The notes: generated from the sequence alone by a model not told the origin. 64,000 nt of DNA from Agrococcus jejuensis (GCF_900099705.1 NZ_LT629695.1:2790001-2854000), one strand, 5' to 3'; counted from the first letter of the stretch, positions 32,132 to 41,421 are shown. Numbers and translations: made by a program.

Positions 32132-33141
32132 GGTTCGTGCGGCGTCGCCTCACGCCCACCCGTGCTCTCCCGCACCACGAGCGACGGCACGAGATCGACG
32201 CGGCGCACCGCCGCCCCCGTGCCGGCGATCGCGCCGAGCAGCAGGTCGAGCGCTGCGCGGCCCGTCTCCTCGAGCGGCTGGCGGATGGTCGTGAGGCCCA
32301 TTCCCGCGGCGAGCGGGCCGTCGTCGTAGCCGACGATCGCGACGTCGTCGGGCACCGACAGCCCCCGCGCTGAGAGGCCCCGGTACGCGCGTGCCGCGAA
32401 CTCGTCGTGGTTCGCGACGATCGCCGTCGGCGCGCGTGACCCCCGCAGCGCGTCCAGCAGCACGGGCGTGGGATCGGCGGCCGGGTCGCAGCGCACGACC
32501 TCGACGTCGACGTGCTCCGACAGCCCGCGGATGCGCAGCATCCCAGCCGAGATGTAGTCCTCCGAGCGCTGCGGCTCGCCGAGGAACAGCACGCGCTCGT
32601 GCCCGCGCTCGCTCAGGTGCGCGCCAGCGAGGCGTCCGCCCTCCTCGTCGTCCACGAGCACGACCGGCACGTCGTCGCCCACCGGGCGGGCGCGCAGCAC
32701 GTCGATGAGCACGAGCGGCAGCGCCGCCTCGCGGCTCGCGCGCAGCGCGGCGCTGCCCAGCGGCACGCCCATGACGATGAGCCCGTCGATGCCGCGACGC
32801 GCCGGGAGCGCGTCGAGCAGGGGAGCGGCGGCGCTCGCCGCCGAGTCGAGGTCGTGCGCCGTGAGGTCGATCGCCGTCTCGCGAGCGCGCACGAGCATCC
32901 CCGAGAAGCGACGGAAGTACGTGGCGTAGCTGCTGAACGGCGCAGCGACCGCGACGCGCGTGCCCGCGGTCGGCCCCGTGCGGTCCCGTCCGCCCGTGCG
33001 GTAGCCGAGCGCTCCCGCCGCGGCGACGACTCGGGCGCGCGTCGCGTCGCTCACGCGGTGCGGCGCGTTGATCGCGAGCGACACCGTCGAGATGCTCACG
33101 CCGGCCTTCTCGGCGACGGTGTAGATGGTCACCTTCGACAT
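32083..33141 (-). CDS. LacI-family transcriptional regulator
   Basis: A 352-residue regulator. The LacI HTH and hinge are clear (MSKVTIYTVAEKAGVSISTV, then SLAINAPHRVSDATRARVVA), followed by a periplasmic-binding-protein-like sensor (IDGLIVMGVPLGS, VVLVDDEEGGRLAGAHLSER, VAIVGYDDGPLAAGMGLTTI). Divergent from two esterases and a transporter, which it probably controls; the inducer could be their substrate. ATG 33141 is preferred over ATG 33159 since the HTH begins there and TACTTT lies six bases upstream. The 3' end overlaps ychF. Confidence 0.92.
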   Translation of the reverse strand: MSKVTIYTVAEKAGVSISTVSLAINAPHRVSDATRARVVAAAGALGYRTGGRDRTGPTAGTRVAVAAPFSSYATYFRRFSGMLVRARETAIDLTAHDLDSAASAAAPLLDALPARRGIDGLIVMGVPLGSAALRASREAALPLVLIDVLRARPVGDDVPVVLVDDEEGGRLAGAHLSERGHERVLFLGEPQRSEDYISAGMLRIRGLSEHVDVEVVRCDPAADPTPVLLDALRGSRAPTAIVANHDEFAARAYRGLSARGLSVPDDVAIVGYDDGPLAAGMGLTTIRQPLEETGRAALDLLLGAIAGTGAAVRRVDLVPSLVVRESTGGREATPHEPHTLKRNSTTSPSTIV

Positions 33142-33147
33142 GCGAAG

Positions 33148-33153
33148 AAAGTA
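33148..33153 (-). promoter_or_regulatory. -10 box of lacI-type gene
   Basis: TACTTT six bases before ATG 33141, inside the inverted repeat at 33149-33169. Confidence 0.5.
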
Positions 33154-33169
33154 CTTCATCGAAGTGCTT
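33149..33169. promoter_or_regulatory. LacI-type operator candidate
   Basis: Arms AAGTACTTC and GAAGTGCTT with a 3-base centre (ATC), one mismatch. It overlaps the regulator's own -10 box and lies upstream of the divergent esterase gene, so autorepression plus control of the operon is likely. Confidence 0.6.
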
Positions 33170-33213
33170 CGACGCTCGCATGATGGTCGACAGACCGAAG
33201 GAGGTCGTCGACG

Positions 33214-34227
33214 ATGACGTACACGAGACCGCGACTCGACGCGTTCGCCGCAGCCGTGGATGCGCGCCTGAAGCCCCTGGCGCCGAAGCAGGGGAAGACG
33301 GCGCAGGCCCGCCGCGCCGACGCCGAGGCGTTCGATCCGATCATGTGCCGCGAGCTCGGCATCGAGCCCGTCGACGTCGCGACCGAGGAGCACACGCTCA
33401 CCGTGCCGAACGCGCCCGACGCCCGCCTGCGTGTCTACTGGCCCACGCCCGAGCGCGCCGCGGCCGCCGACGCGGGCGGGCTGCCCATCCTCGTCGAGTT
33501 CTTCGGCGGCGGCTTCGAGATCGCCGGCATCGACTGGGTGTGGTGGGATGCGCACTTCCGCGAGCGCGCACGCGACGCGGGGATCATCGTGGTCGCGGGG
33601 GAGTACTCGCACGCGCCCGAGGTGCGCTTCCCGGCGCAGCCCGAGCAGTGCTGGAGCGTCTTCGAGTGGGCGGCGGAGCACGCTCGCGAGCTCGGCGGCG
33701 ATCCCGAGCGCATGGCGATCGGTGGCGGCTCCGCGGGCGGCAACCTCGCCGCGGCCACCGCGATGATGAACCGCGACCGCGCGAGCCGGCCGGTGCGCCT
33801 GCTGCTGCTCGAGGTGCCGCTGCTCGACCTCACGACGCAGCACCTGGGGAGCCAGCCGGGCGTGCCGAGGCTCGTGCTCCGCCAGCTCGCCAAGACGCTC
33901 GTGCGCCAGTACCTCGGCCCCGATCGCGCGCTGCGCCGCAACCCGTACGCGTCGCCGCTGCGGGCCACGTCGTTCACGGGCATGCCGCCGACCGTCATCT
34001 ACACAGCCGAGCTCGACGCCCTCCGCGGCGACGGCGAGGCCTACGCCCGCGCGCTCGGAGAGGCGGGCGTGCCCGTGTCGTGCATGCGCATGATCGGCCA
34101 GAGCCACGGCTCCGCCGGCTACCGCAGGGCCGTGCCGATGTCCGACCACCAGCACCGCGACGTCGTCGCCACCCTCCGCACGCTCCACGACGCCCCCGTC
34201 GACTACCCGAAGGCAGCCTCACGATGA
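33214..34227 (+). CDS. HSL-type alpha/beta hydrolase 1
   Basis: A 337-residue esterase of the hormone-sensitive-lipase group. The nucleophile elbow is IGGGSAGGNLAAAT (G-x-S-A-G), the Asp lies in AELDALRGDGEAY and the His in IGQSHGSAGY. The oxyanion motif, usually HGGG, reads EFFGGGFEIAG, an unusual change. GGAGG precedes ATG 33214. First gene of the set divergent from the LacI regulator; substrate unknown. Confidence 0.88.
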   Translation: MTYTRPRLDAFAAAVDARLKPLAPKQGKTAQARRADAEAFDPIMCRELGIEPVDVATEEHTLTVPNAPDARLRVYWPTPERAAAADAGGLPILVEFFGGGFEIAGIDWVWWDAHFRERARDAGIIVVAGEYSHAPEVRFPAQPEQCWSVFEWAAEHARELGGDPERMAIGGGSAGGNLAAATAMMNRDRASRPVRLLLLEVPLLDLTTQHLGSQPGVPRLVLRQLAKTLVRQYLGPDRALRRNPYASPLRATSFTGMPPTVIYTAELDALRGDGEAYARALGEAGVPVSCMRMIGQSHGSAGYRRAVPMSDHQHRDVVATLRTLHDAPVDYPKAASR

Positions 34228-35192
34228 CCGCACTCACCGACCTCGACCTCGAACCCGGCATCCAGCACTGGGTGCGCCGCATCGGCGAGCTCGCCGCCAC
34301 GCTGCCCGACATCGCCTCGCCGGACCCGACGGTGCAGCGCGTCGCGGCCCGCGAGCTCTCCGACCTCATCGCGATCGAGTGCACGCTGCCCATCCCCGAC
34401 GGCATCGAGCTCGAGGACTTCGAGATCGAAGGACCCGGCGGCACGCTCGTGCTGCGCCGCTACCGCCCGACGGGCGCATCCGGGCCCCTGCCGACGCAGG
34501 TCTGGCTGCACGGCGGCGGGTTCTACGCCGGCGCGATGGTCGAGATCCTCAACGACCGCCTGTGCGCTCGCCGCACGCTCGAGAGCGGCGTGCAGCTGTG
34601 CTCGCTCGAGTATCGGCTCGCGCCCGAGCACCGCTATCCGGCACCCATCGAGGATGCGATCGCTGCGCTGCGGGCGCTCGCAGACGAGCCCGAGCGCTTC
34701 GGCGTCGACGCCTCGCGGCTCGGCATCGGCGGCAACTCGGCGGGTGCGGCGATCGCCGCGAGCACCGCGCTGCACCTGCGCGACGTCGCGCATCCGACGC
34801 TGCACCACGTCGACCTCGAGGTGCCGCCGACGGCGATGCGCAAGGTCGGCGCCTCGAGCGTCGACTTCTCGCAGGGCTTCGGCCTCGACGAGATGGAGAC
34901 GATCGTCGACCTGTACCTCGGCCCCGACGGCGCGACGGATGCGTACGCGTCGCCCCTCGACGTCGAGGACCTGACCGGGCTGCCGCCGACGCTCATCATG
35001 GCGGCGGAGTTCGACCCGCTGCGCGACGCCGGCGTCGAGTACGCCGAGCGCCTGCGCGAGGCGGGCGTGCCCGTCGAGCTGCTCGTCGTGCCCGGCCACC
35101 TGCACGGCTCGCCCGGCCAGACCGCCGCATCCCCTGCCGCGTTCGCCTGGCAGCAGGAGCACTCCCGGCGGCTCGCCGCCGCCTACCGCTGA
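34224..35192 (+). CDS. HSL-type alpha/beta hydrolase 2
   Basis: A 322-residue esterase. It has the intact oxyanion motif VWLHGGGFYAGAM, the nucleophile IGGNSAGAAIAAS, the Asp in AAEFDPLRDAGVEY and the His in VPGHLHGSPGQ, plus the LEYRLAPEHRYPAPIED strand-helix characteristic of the family. ATG overlaps the first hydrolase's stop (ATGA). Paralogue of its neighbour, with a stricter active site. Confidence 0.92.
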   Translation: MTALTDLDLEPGIQHWVRRIGELAATLPDIASPDPTVQRVAARELSDLIAIECTLPIPDGIELEDFEIEGPGGTLVLRRYRPTGASGPLPTQVWLHGGGFYAGAMVEILNDRLCARRTLESGVQLCSLEYRLAPEHRYPAPIEDAIAALRALADEPERFGVDASRLGIGGNSAGAAIAASTALHLRDVAHPTLHHVDLEVPPTAMRKVGASSVDFSQGFGLDEMETIVDLYLGPDGATDAYASPLDVEDLTGLPPTLIMAAEFDPLRDAGVEYAERLREAGVPVELLVVPGHLHGSPGQTAASPAAFAWQQEHSRRLAAAYR

Positions 35193-35230
35193 CCCGCACC
35201 TCCACCCCGCACCCACGTCAGGAGACGACG

Positions 35231-36508
35231 ATGTCCCAGACCACAGCCCTCGACCCGATCGGTGCCGTCGGACCCGACGAGATCCCCGGATCGCCGCAGC
35301 CGCGCGGCTTCCTGCCGCTGTTCGTGCTCGCCTGGTTCGGGCTCAGCATCGTGCTCGGCACCCTCGGCAGCGCGTCGATCCCCAAGGTCTTCGCCTTCCT
35401 CGACGACGCGACGAAGGGCCTGCACCTCTCGATCGTCGCCGCGATCGGCGGCATCGTCGTCATGGTCGTGACGCCGCTGTTCGGTCGCATGAGCGATCGC
35501 ACGATGTCGCGCCTCGGCAAGCGTCGCCCGTGGATCCTCGGCGGTGCGATCGCGGGGCTCGCCGGCGTGCTCGTGCTCGCGGTCTCGACCGAGCTGTGGC
35601 AGGTCATCGTCGGCTGGTCGATCGTGCAGATCGGCTACGGCGCCACGAACTCGGCCGTGCACGCCCTGCTCGCCGACCAGATCCCGAAGCGCACGAGGGC
35701 GCGCGTCTCGGCAGCGGCCAGCGCGGCGAACGCGTTCGCGCTCATCGCCGGATCGCTCATCATCGCGGCGCTGCCGAACGACCAGCAGTGGGCGTGGTTC
35801 GTCGTGCCGGGTGCGATCGGCAGCGTGTGCAGCGCGCTGCTCTTCCTGCGGCTGCGCGACATCGTGCGCACCGACCCGCCCGCGCCGTGGCACTGGAGCG
35901 ACGTGCTCTCGACGTACTGGCTGAACCCGCGCGTCTACCGCGACTTCTTCTGGGCCTTCGCGTGCCGGCTGCTCGTCACCATGTCGATCGTCACCGTGAC
36001 GCTCTACCTGCTCTTCATCATCATCGACCGGCTCGGGGTGTCGAAGGAGGAGGCATCGGCGTCGTTCGCGACCATCCTCATCCTCTTCACGCTCTCGAGC
36101 ATCGTGACGTCGATCGCGTTCGCGATCGTGTCCGACCGCACGGGCCGTCGCAAGGCGATCGTGTGGGTGTCGGCGCTGCTGTCGGCGGGCGGGCTGGTCG
36201 TGGCGCTCATGGCGCCCGACATGTCGGTGTTCCTCGTCGCGATGGCGCTCGTGGGCGCCGCGCAGGGTGCGTTCGTGTCGGTCGACGTCGCGATGATGAC
36301 GGAGGTGCTGCCGACGTTCGACGAAGCGGGCAAGGACCTCGGCATCGTGTCGCTGTCGTACCAGATCCCGCAGGTGCTCGTGCCGGTCGTCGCCATCCCA
36401 CTGCTCGCGATCGGCGGCGGCGAGAACTACTCCGCGCTGTTCGTCGCCGCGATCGTGTTCGGCGTGCTCGGCGGTCTGGCAGTGCTGCCGATCAAGGGCG
36501 TGCGGTAG
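35231..36508 (+). CDS. MFS transporter (GPH/SLC45-like)
   Basis: A 425-residue 12-helix transporter. The loop after helix 2 reads FGRMSDRTMSRLGKRRPWIL, the pattern of sugar/cation symporters and SLC45-like carriers, and the second half has AIVSDRTGRRKAIVWVSA. GGAG is seven bases before ATG 35231. It follows the two esterases, so uptake of an ester or glycoside that they hydrolyse is a sensible hypothesis under LacI control. Confidence 0.88.
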   Translation: MSQTTALDPIGAVGPDEIPGSPQPRGFLPLFVLAWFGLSIVLGTLGSASIPKVFAFLDDATKGLHLSIVAAIGGIVVMVVTPLFGRMSDRTMSRLGKRRPWILGGAIAGLAGVLVLAVSTELWQVIVGWSIVQIGYGATNSAVHALLADQIPKRTRARVSAAASAANAFALIAGSLIIAALPNDQQWAWFVVPGAIGSVCSALLFLRLRDIVRTDPPAPWHWSDVLSTYWLNPRVYRDFFWAFACRLLVTMSIVTVTLYLLFIIIDRLGVSKEEASASFATILILFTLSSIVTSIAFAIVSDRTGRRKAIVWVSALLSAGGLVVALMAPDMSVFLVAMALVGAAQGAFVSVDVAMMTEVLPTFDEAGKDLGIVSLSYQIPQVLVPVVAIPLLAIGGGENYSALFVAAIVFGVLGGLAVLPIKGVR

Positions 36509-36529
36509 CGGCTCGCGGGCGCGGCGGCG

Positions 36530-37075
36530 TCAGTCGGCGGGATCGACCTCGCCGTTCGCGAGCCGCTCGGCGACGTCGACGAGCCACGCCCCGTACGACG
36601 GTGCGACCGGCGCGGGCGTCGGACCGTCGATCGGCAGCCAGATGACCTGACCGCGCGTCCCCGCGGGCAGCGGATCGAGGTCGATGGCGTGGCCGGAGCC
36701 CTGGAAGTCGGTGAACGGCAGCCAGCCGCGGCTGTTCATGACCGTGCGCACGCGGTCCGGCGTCATCCACTCGATCGGCTCGTCGCCGTCACCGAGCGCC
36801 GAGAGGCGCAGCGCGTGGGCCTCGAGCATCGCGTCGACGCCCAACCAGCTCAGGACGTCGTGGATGCCGAGCTGCCAGGCAGGGTCGTCCTGCCCGTCGT
36901 GGATGCGCAGGCTCGCGACGAGGTCGTCGGGCAGGTCGCCGACGACGGCCGCGAGCCGGGCCAGCTGCTCGTCGGTCGCGGGTGGACGCAGCGAGGCGGC
37001 GATGTCCGGCCGCTCGGCCTCGAGCACGGCCTCGATCGTTGCCCACGCGCGTGCGACGTCGGAGGCATCCGTCAC
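36530..37075 (-). CDS. SMI1/KNR4-family protein
   Basis: A 181-residue protein. The SMI1/KNR4 (SUKH-type) fold is seen in ATDEQLARLAAVVGDLPDDL, then VASLRIHDGQDD, and SRGWLPFTDFQGSGHAIDLD with the later GQVIWLPIDG. SUKH proteins often act as immunity proteins against secreted nuclease or deaminase toxins, or as regulatory domains; no toxin is seen nearby. GTG 37075 is the likely start. Two very small ORFs lie upstream on the same strand. Confidence 0.82.
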   Translation of the reverse strand: MTDASDVARAWATIEAVLEAERPDIAASLRPPATDEQLARLAAVVGDLPDDLVASLRIHDGQDDPAWQLGIHDVLSWLGVDAMLEAHALRLSALGDGDEPIEWMTPDRVRTVMNSRGWLPFTDFQGSGHAIDLDPLPAGTRGQVIWLPIDGPTPAPVAPSYGAWLVDVAERLANGEVDPAD

Positions 37076-37109
37076 GCGCGGCCCTGCTCGTCGTGCTGCA
37101 GCGCGGGCG

Positions 37110-37214
37110 TCAGTTGTAGCCCGGGATGCAGATCGTCTCGGTGGGCGGCTCGGTGCCGACGGGCAGCGGGCCGGTGCGGGCATCGAGCAGGGCGTCGAGC
37201 TGATCGAGGTCCAT
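37110..37214 (-). CDS. Possible 34-residue peptide gene
   Basis: A 34-codon ORF from ATG 37214, starting MDLDQLDALLDARTG and ending ETICIPGYN. An acidic, Leu-rich first half and a short Pro/Thr-rich end with a single Cys recall a leader-core arrangement, but no modification enzyme is near. It lies 34 bases upstream of the SMI1 gene. No strong SD or -10 is seen, so it may be chance. Confidence 0.35.
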   Translation of the reverse strand: MDLDQLDALLDARTGPLPVGTEPPTETICIPGYN

Positions 37215-37365
37215 CGGCGTCCATCCATTCGTTCCGTGTCGTGCGCGATCGGTGCGCCCAGTGTGGCGGGCGATCGCAAGCGAAGCCTCCAGCCTGCCCG
37301 GCGAGTCTCGGTCGCACGCGGCGCGGACCTCTGCATCGCCTACGAGAAGCGGCGCGCAGCGCGCG

Positions 37366-37509
37366 TCAGCTCGTCGGCGACTGGAACTCGTCGGGCTCGA
37401 CGTCCTCCTCGCCCTCCGGCGTCTCGGGCTCGGCCGTCTCGGGATCGGTGGGGAAGTCGGGGTCCGAGCTCGTCGGGTCGCCGATGCTGCCGCTGATGGT
37501 GTCGCTCAT
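37366..37509 (-). CDS. Possible small acidic protein
   Basis: A 47-codon ORF beginning MSDTISGSIGDPTSSDPDF and rich in Glu, Asp and Pro (TPEGEEDVEPDEFQ). A CACGCT hexamer lies seven bases before the ATG, consistent with the start pattern used by many genes here. No family known; composition suggests a disordered protein. Confidence 0.4.
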   Translation of the reverse strand: MSDTISGSIGDPTSSDPDFPTDPETAEPETPEGEEDVEPDEFQSPTS

Positions 37510-37632
37510 GCTCGTCAGCGTGGGGGATGGGCATCGAGCGCGCCAGGCGGTTGACGACGTCGGGCCGCGCGGTCTCGCCTCGCGCGCGTAGCGCACGCGA
37601 GCCGCGTCGTACGGGTCGGAGAGACTGGATGG

Positions 37633-40206
37633 ATGGCATCCTCCGACTCGACCGCGACAGGCGACCTCGGGCGCGTGCGCATCCGCGGCGCGCGGGAGCA
37701 CAACCTCCGCGACGTCGACCTCGACATCCCGCGCGACGCGCTCGTGGCCTTCACCGGCGTCTCCGGCTCTGGCAAGAGCTCCCTCGCGTTCGGCACGATC
37801 TACGCGGAGTCGCAGCGGCGCTACTTCGAGTCCGTGGCCCCCTACGCGCGCCGACTCATCAGCCAGGTGGGCGTGCCCGACGTCGACGTCGTGGAGGGGC
37901 TGCCGCCGGCGGTCGCGCTGCCGCAGCAGCGCACCGGGGGATCGGCGCGATCGACGGTCGGCAGCGCGACGACGATCGCCAACGTCGTGCGGATGCTCTA
38001 CTCGCGCGTCGGCACGTACCCGGAGGGTGCGCCGATGCTGTTCGCGGAGGACTTCTCGACGAACACGGTGCAGGGCGCGTGCCCGACGTGCCACGGCCTC
38101 GGCCGCGTCTACGACGTGCCCGAGGAGCTGATGGTGCCCGACGACGGGCTCTCGATCGACGAGGGTGCGCTCGCGGCATGGCCCACGGCGTGGCACGGCA
38201 AGCAGCTGCGCGACAGCCTCATCTCGCTCGGCTACGACCCGCACGTGCCCTGGCGCGACCTGCCGGCCGAGCAACGCGAGTGGGCGCTGCGCACCGACGA
38301 GTCGCCGCAGGTGCCGATCTTCCGCGACCTCACGCCCGCTCAGGTGCGCGCAGCGGTCGCGAACGGGCGCGAGCCCTCGTACATGAGCACCTTCCTCGGC
38401 GTGCGGCGCTACGTGCTCGACACGTTCGCGAGCTCGAAGAGCGCTCGGATGCGCGAGCGCGCCGCCTCGTTCATGCGGAGCGTCGAGTGCCCCTCGTGCC
38501 ACGGCAGGCGACTCAAGGCCGACGCGCTCGCCGTGACGTTCGAGGGTCTCGACATCGTCGAGCTCGCCGCGATGCCGCTCGACGACGTCGCCGACGTGCT
38601 GCGGCGCGCGCAGGATCCCGACTGGGGCACCGGATCCGCCGCGTCCGTCAGCGCCGAGCGACGACTCGCGGCGCGGCGCCTCGTCGACGAGGCGCTCGCG
38701 CGGCTCGCGCCCATCGCCGACCTCGGCCTCGGGGCGCTGTCCCTCGACCGGCCCACGTCGACGCTGTCGGCGGGCGAGCTGCAGCGGATGCGCCTCGCGA
38801 CCCAGGTGCTCTCGCAGCTGTTCGGCGTCGTGTTCGTGCTCGACGAGCCGTCGGCGGGGCTGCACCCTGCGGACGCCGAGTCGTTGCTCGGCATCCTGCG
38901 GCGCCTGCGCGACTCCGGCAACACCGTCTTCTTCGTCGAGCATTCGCTGGGCGTGATCCGCGAGGCCGACTGGATCGTCGACGTCGGGCCGGGCGCCGGA
39001 TCGTCGGGCGGTCGCATCGTGCACTCGGGTCCGCTCGAGAGCCTGCGCGACGTGGACGAGTCGGTCACCCGCCGGTACCTGTTCGAGGCGCCTCCCGCCC
39101 ACGACACGGCGCGCGCACGGCGCGCGCCCGACGGCACCATCGAGCTCGTCGACGTGCACCGCAACAACCTCCACGGGCTGACGGTCTCGATCCCCGTCGG
39201 CGCGCTCACGGCCGTGACGGGGGTGTCGGGCTCCGGCAAGTCGACGCTCATCGATCAGGCGCTGCCTGACCTGCTGCAGGCGGGCGGGGCGAGCGAGATC
39301 GACGCCCACGCGTCGGGCGTCGACACGCAGACCGCCCCTGACGACCCGTTGGCCGAGGCTGCGGCGATCGTCACGCGCGGCGACGCGACGGCACCCGCAG
39401 ACCGCCTGCGCCGGATCGTGCAGGTGAGCCAGCGCCCCATCGGGCGCACGCCGCGCTCGAACGTCGCGACCTACACCGGGGTGTTCGACCGCATCCGCGC
39501 CGCCTTCGCCGCGACGCCCGAGGCGCGCAGGCGTCGCTACGGCGCGAGCCGCTTCTCGTTCAACGTCGCTGCGGGTCGCTGCCCCACGTGCAAGGGGGAG
39601 GGCACGGTCGAGGTCGAGCTGCTCTTCCTGCCGTCGGTCTCGTCGCCGTGCGCGACGTGCGGCGGCACGCGGTACAACCCCGAGACGCTCGAGATCGAGC
39701 TGCACGGGCGCACCATCGCCGACGTGCTGGCGATGAGCGTCGAGGATGCCCGCGCGACGTTCGACGGCGACGTCGAGATCGAGCGGCACCTCGATGCGCT
39801 GCTCGACGTCGGACTCGGGTACGTCGCGCTCGGCCAGCCGGCCACCGAGCTGTCGGGCGGTGAGGCGCAACGCGTGAAGCTCGCGTCCGAGCTGCGGCGC
39901 GCGCAGCGCGGCGACACGCTCTACCTGCTCGACGAGCCCACGTCGGGGCTGCATCCCGCCGACGCCGATCGACTCATGGCGCACCTCCAGCGCCTCGTCG
40001 ACGGCGGCAGCACCGTCGTCATGGTCGAGCACGACATGCGCGTCGTCGCCGAGGCGGACTGGGTGATCGACATGGGCCCGGGATCCGGCGAGGCCGGTGG
40101 ACGTATCGTGGCCGAGGGCACGCCCGAGGAGGTCGCGGCGTGCGACGCGAGCCGCACGGCGCCCTTCCTCGCGGCGGCGCTGCAGCGCCGAGCGTCGTCG
40201 AGCTGA
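37633..40206 (+). CDS. UvrA-like ABC ATPase (UvrA paralogue)
   Basis: An 857-residue tandem ABC protein. Walker A sites: FTGVSGSGKSSLAF (about residue 40) and VTGVSGSGKSTLID. The signatures are TLSAGELQRMRLATQ and ELSGGEAQRVKLASE, with Walker B FVLDEPSAGLHP and YLLDEPTSGLHP. The zinc-type Cys pairs CPTCHG, CPSCHG, CPTCKG and CATCGG are all present. It is about 100 residues shorter than repair UvrA, with a reduced insertion region, as in UvrA2-type proteins linked to drug resistance; no uvrB is nearby. ATG follows GAGACT by six bases. Confidence 0.92.
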   Translation: MASSDSTATGDLGRVRIRGAREHNLRDVDLDIPRDALVAFTGVSGSGKSSLAFGTIYAESQRRYFESVAPYARRLISQVGVPDVDVVEGLPPAVALPQQRTGGSARSTVGSATTIANVVRMLYSRVGTYPEGAPMLFAEDFSTNTVQGACPTCHGLGRVYDVPEELMVPDDGLSIDEGALAAWPTAWHGKQLRDSLISLGYDPHVPWRDLPAEQREWALRTDESPQVPIFRDLTPAQVRAAVANGREPSYMSTFLGVRRYVLDTFASSKSARMRERAASFMRSVECPSCHGRRLKADALAVTFEGLDIVELAAMPLDDVADVLRRAQDPDWGTGSAASVSAERRLAARRLVDEALARLAPIADLGLGALSLDRPTSTLSAGELQRMRLATQVLSQLFGVVFVLDEPSAGLHPADAESLLGILRRLRDSGNTVFFVEHSLGVIREADWIVDVGPGAGSSGGRIVHSGPLESLRDVDESVTRRYLFEAPPAHDTARARRAPDGTIELVDVHRNNLHGLTVSIPVGALTAVTGVSGSGKSTLIDQALPDLLQAGGASEIDAHASGVDTQTAPDDPLAEAAAIVTRGDATAPADRLRRIVQVSQRPIGRTPRSNVATYTGVFDRIRAAFAATPEARRRRYGASRFSFNVAAGRCPTCKGEGTVEVELLFLPSVSSPCATCGGTRYNPETLEIELHGRTIADVLAMSVEDARATFDGDVEIERHLDALLDVGLGYVALGQPATELSGGEAQRVKLASELRRAQRGDTLYLLDEPTSGLHPADADRLMAHLQRLVDGGSTVVMVEHDMRVVAEADWVIDMGPGSGEAGGRIVAEGTPEEVAACDASRTAPFLAAALQRRASSS

Positions 40207-40208
40207 CG

Positions 40209-40802
40209 ATGCCGGTCTCTCTCGCGGGCGTCGCCGACAGCGAGCTCGTCATCAAGAAGAGCCGCTTCCTCGGACGCATCGAGCCCGTCGCCGGGCGCGA
40301 CGAGGCCGTGGGCATCGTCGGCGACCTGCGCGCGCGGCATCCGGATGCGGCGCACGTGTGCTGGGCGCTCATCGCGGGCGGGGAGTCGGCGGCGGTCGAC
40401 GACGGCGAGCCCTCGGGCACGGCCGCGCGCCCGATGATGGACGTGCTGCGCCACAACGACCTCGAGGGCGTGCTCGCCACGGTCGTGCGCTACTACGGCG
40501 GCGTGAGGCTGGGAGCGGGCGGGCTCGTGCGCGCCTACTCGACGGCCGTGTCGACGGCGCTGCAGCAGGCGACGCTCGTGCCCATGCGTCGCACGGTCGA
40601 CCTCGTCGTGACGGTGCCGTACGCCCTCGAGGGCGCCGTACGACGCGAGCTCGACGCGCACGACGCGACGCTCGGCGACGTCGCGCACGGCAGCGACGTG
40701 GCCATCGCGTTCACGGTCGACGAGGACGCGGCCGCCGCGATCCGGTCGCGCGTCGACGACCTCGCGCAGGGCGGCGCGGTCTGGGGATCGCCTACGGCGT
40801 GA
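40209..40802 (+). CDS. YigZ/IMPACT-family protein
   Basis: A 197-residue protein. The N-terminal UPF0029 domain contains KKSRFLGRIEP, DDGEPSGTAARPMMDVL and ATVVRYYGGVRLGAGGLVRA, diagnostic of YigZ. A C-terminal ferredoxin-like DUF1949 half follows. Linked in other species to translation regulation, with no settled reaction. It starts two bases after the UvrA-like stop and ends overlapping the convergent azoreductase gene by 11 bases. Confidence 0.93.
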   Translation: MPVSLAGVADSELVIKKSRFLGRIEPVAGRDEAVGIVGDLRARHPDAAHVCWALIAGGESAAVDDGEPSGTAARPMMDVLRHNDLEGVLATVVRYYGGVRLGAGGLVRAYSTAVSTALQQATLVPMRRTVDLVVTVPYALEGAVRRELDAHDATLGDVAHGSDVAIAFTVDEDAAAAIRSRVDDLAQGGAVWGSPTA

Positions 40803-41421
40803 ACGCCGTCGCGTGCTCGCGCGCCGCGGCGAGCGCCGCATCCAGCTCGACCTGTGCGAGCTCGGCGTCGAACTCGGGCTTCATCGCTGCGATCGTGCGG
40901 TTCGTCGCGATCGTCGACACGTGCATGCCGAGGCCGCGCTCGAGCACGATGCGCACCGGCGGGATGGCGTGGTCGAGCAGCGCGAGCGACTCCTCGTCGT
41001 AGACGGCGCCGCGCGCCGTGACGAGCACCGCCGTCTTGCCGGCGAACGGCTGCGGGTTGCCGTCCGACGGGGCCGTGAGGCCGGGCACGTGCACGAGGTC
41101 GAGCCACGACTTCAGCTGCGACGGCAGCGAGAAGTTGTACATCGGCACGCCCACGAGCAGCACGTCGGCCGCCTCGATCTCGGTCAGCACGCGCTGCTGC
41201 AGCGCCTCGTGGTCGGCGGGCGCCTGCATGTCGCCGCGCAGCCGCTCGGGCCAGTGCAGCGCCGTCGACGTCAGATGCGGCAGCGGGTCGGCGACGACGT
41301 CGCGCACGTGCACCGTCCACTCCGGCCCGCGTGCCCGCCACGCGTCCTCGAACGCATCCGCGATGGCACGCGTGCGGGACTCGGGGCTGATGGATGCGTC
41401 GATGCGCAGCAGGTGGGGCAC
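40792..41421 (-). CDS. FMN-dependent NADH-azoreductase-like flavodoxin
   Basis: A 209-residue flavodoxin-fold reductase of the AzoR type. HLLRIDASISPESRTRAIAD is the FMN-phosphate region, VGVPMYNFSLPSQLKSWLDL the second FMN loop, and KTAVLVTARGAVYD the third. It would reduce azo compounds or quinones with NAD(P)H in the cytosol. GTG 41421 follows GAGGAT by six bases. Confidence 0.92.
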   Translation of the reverse strand: MPHLLRIDASISPESRTRAIADAFEDAWRARGPEWTVHVRDVVADPLPHLTSTALHWPERLRGDMQAPADHEALQQRVLTEIEAADVLLVGVPMYNFSLPSQLKSWLDLVHVPGLTAPSDGNPQPFAGKTAVLVTARGAVYDEESLALLDHAIPPVRIVLERGLGMHVSTIATNRTIAAMKPEFDAELAQVELDAALAAAREHATAFTP

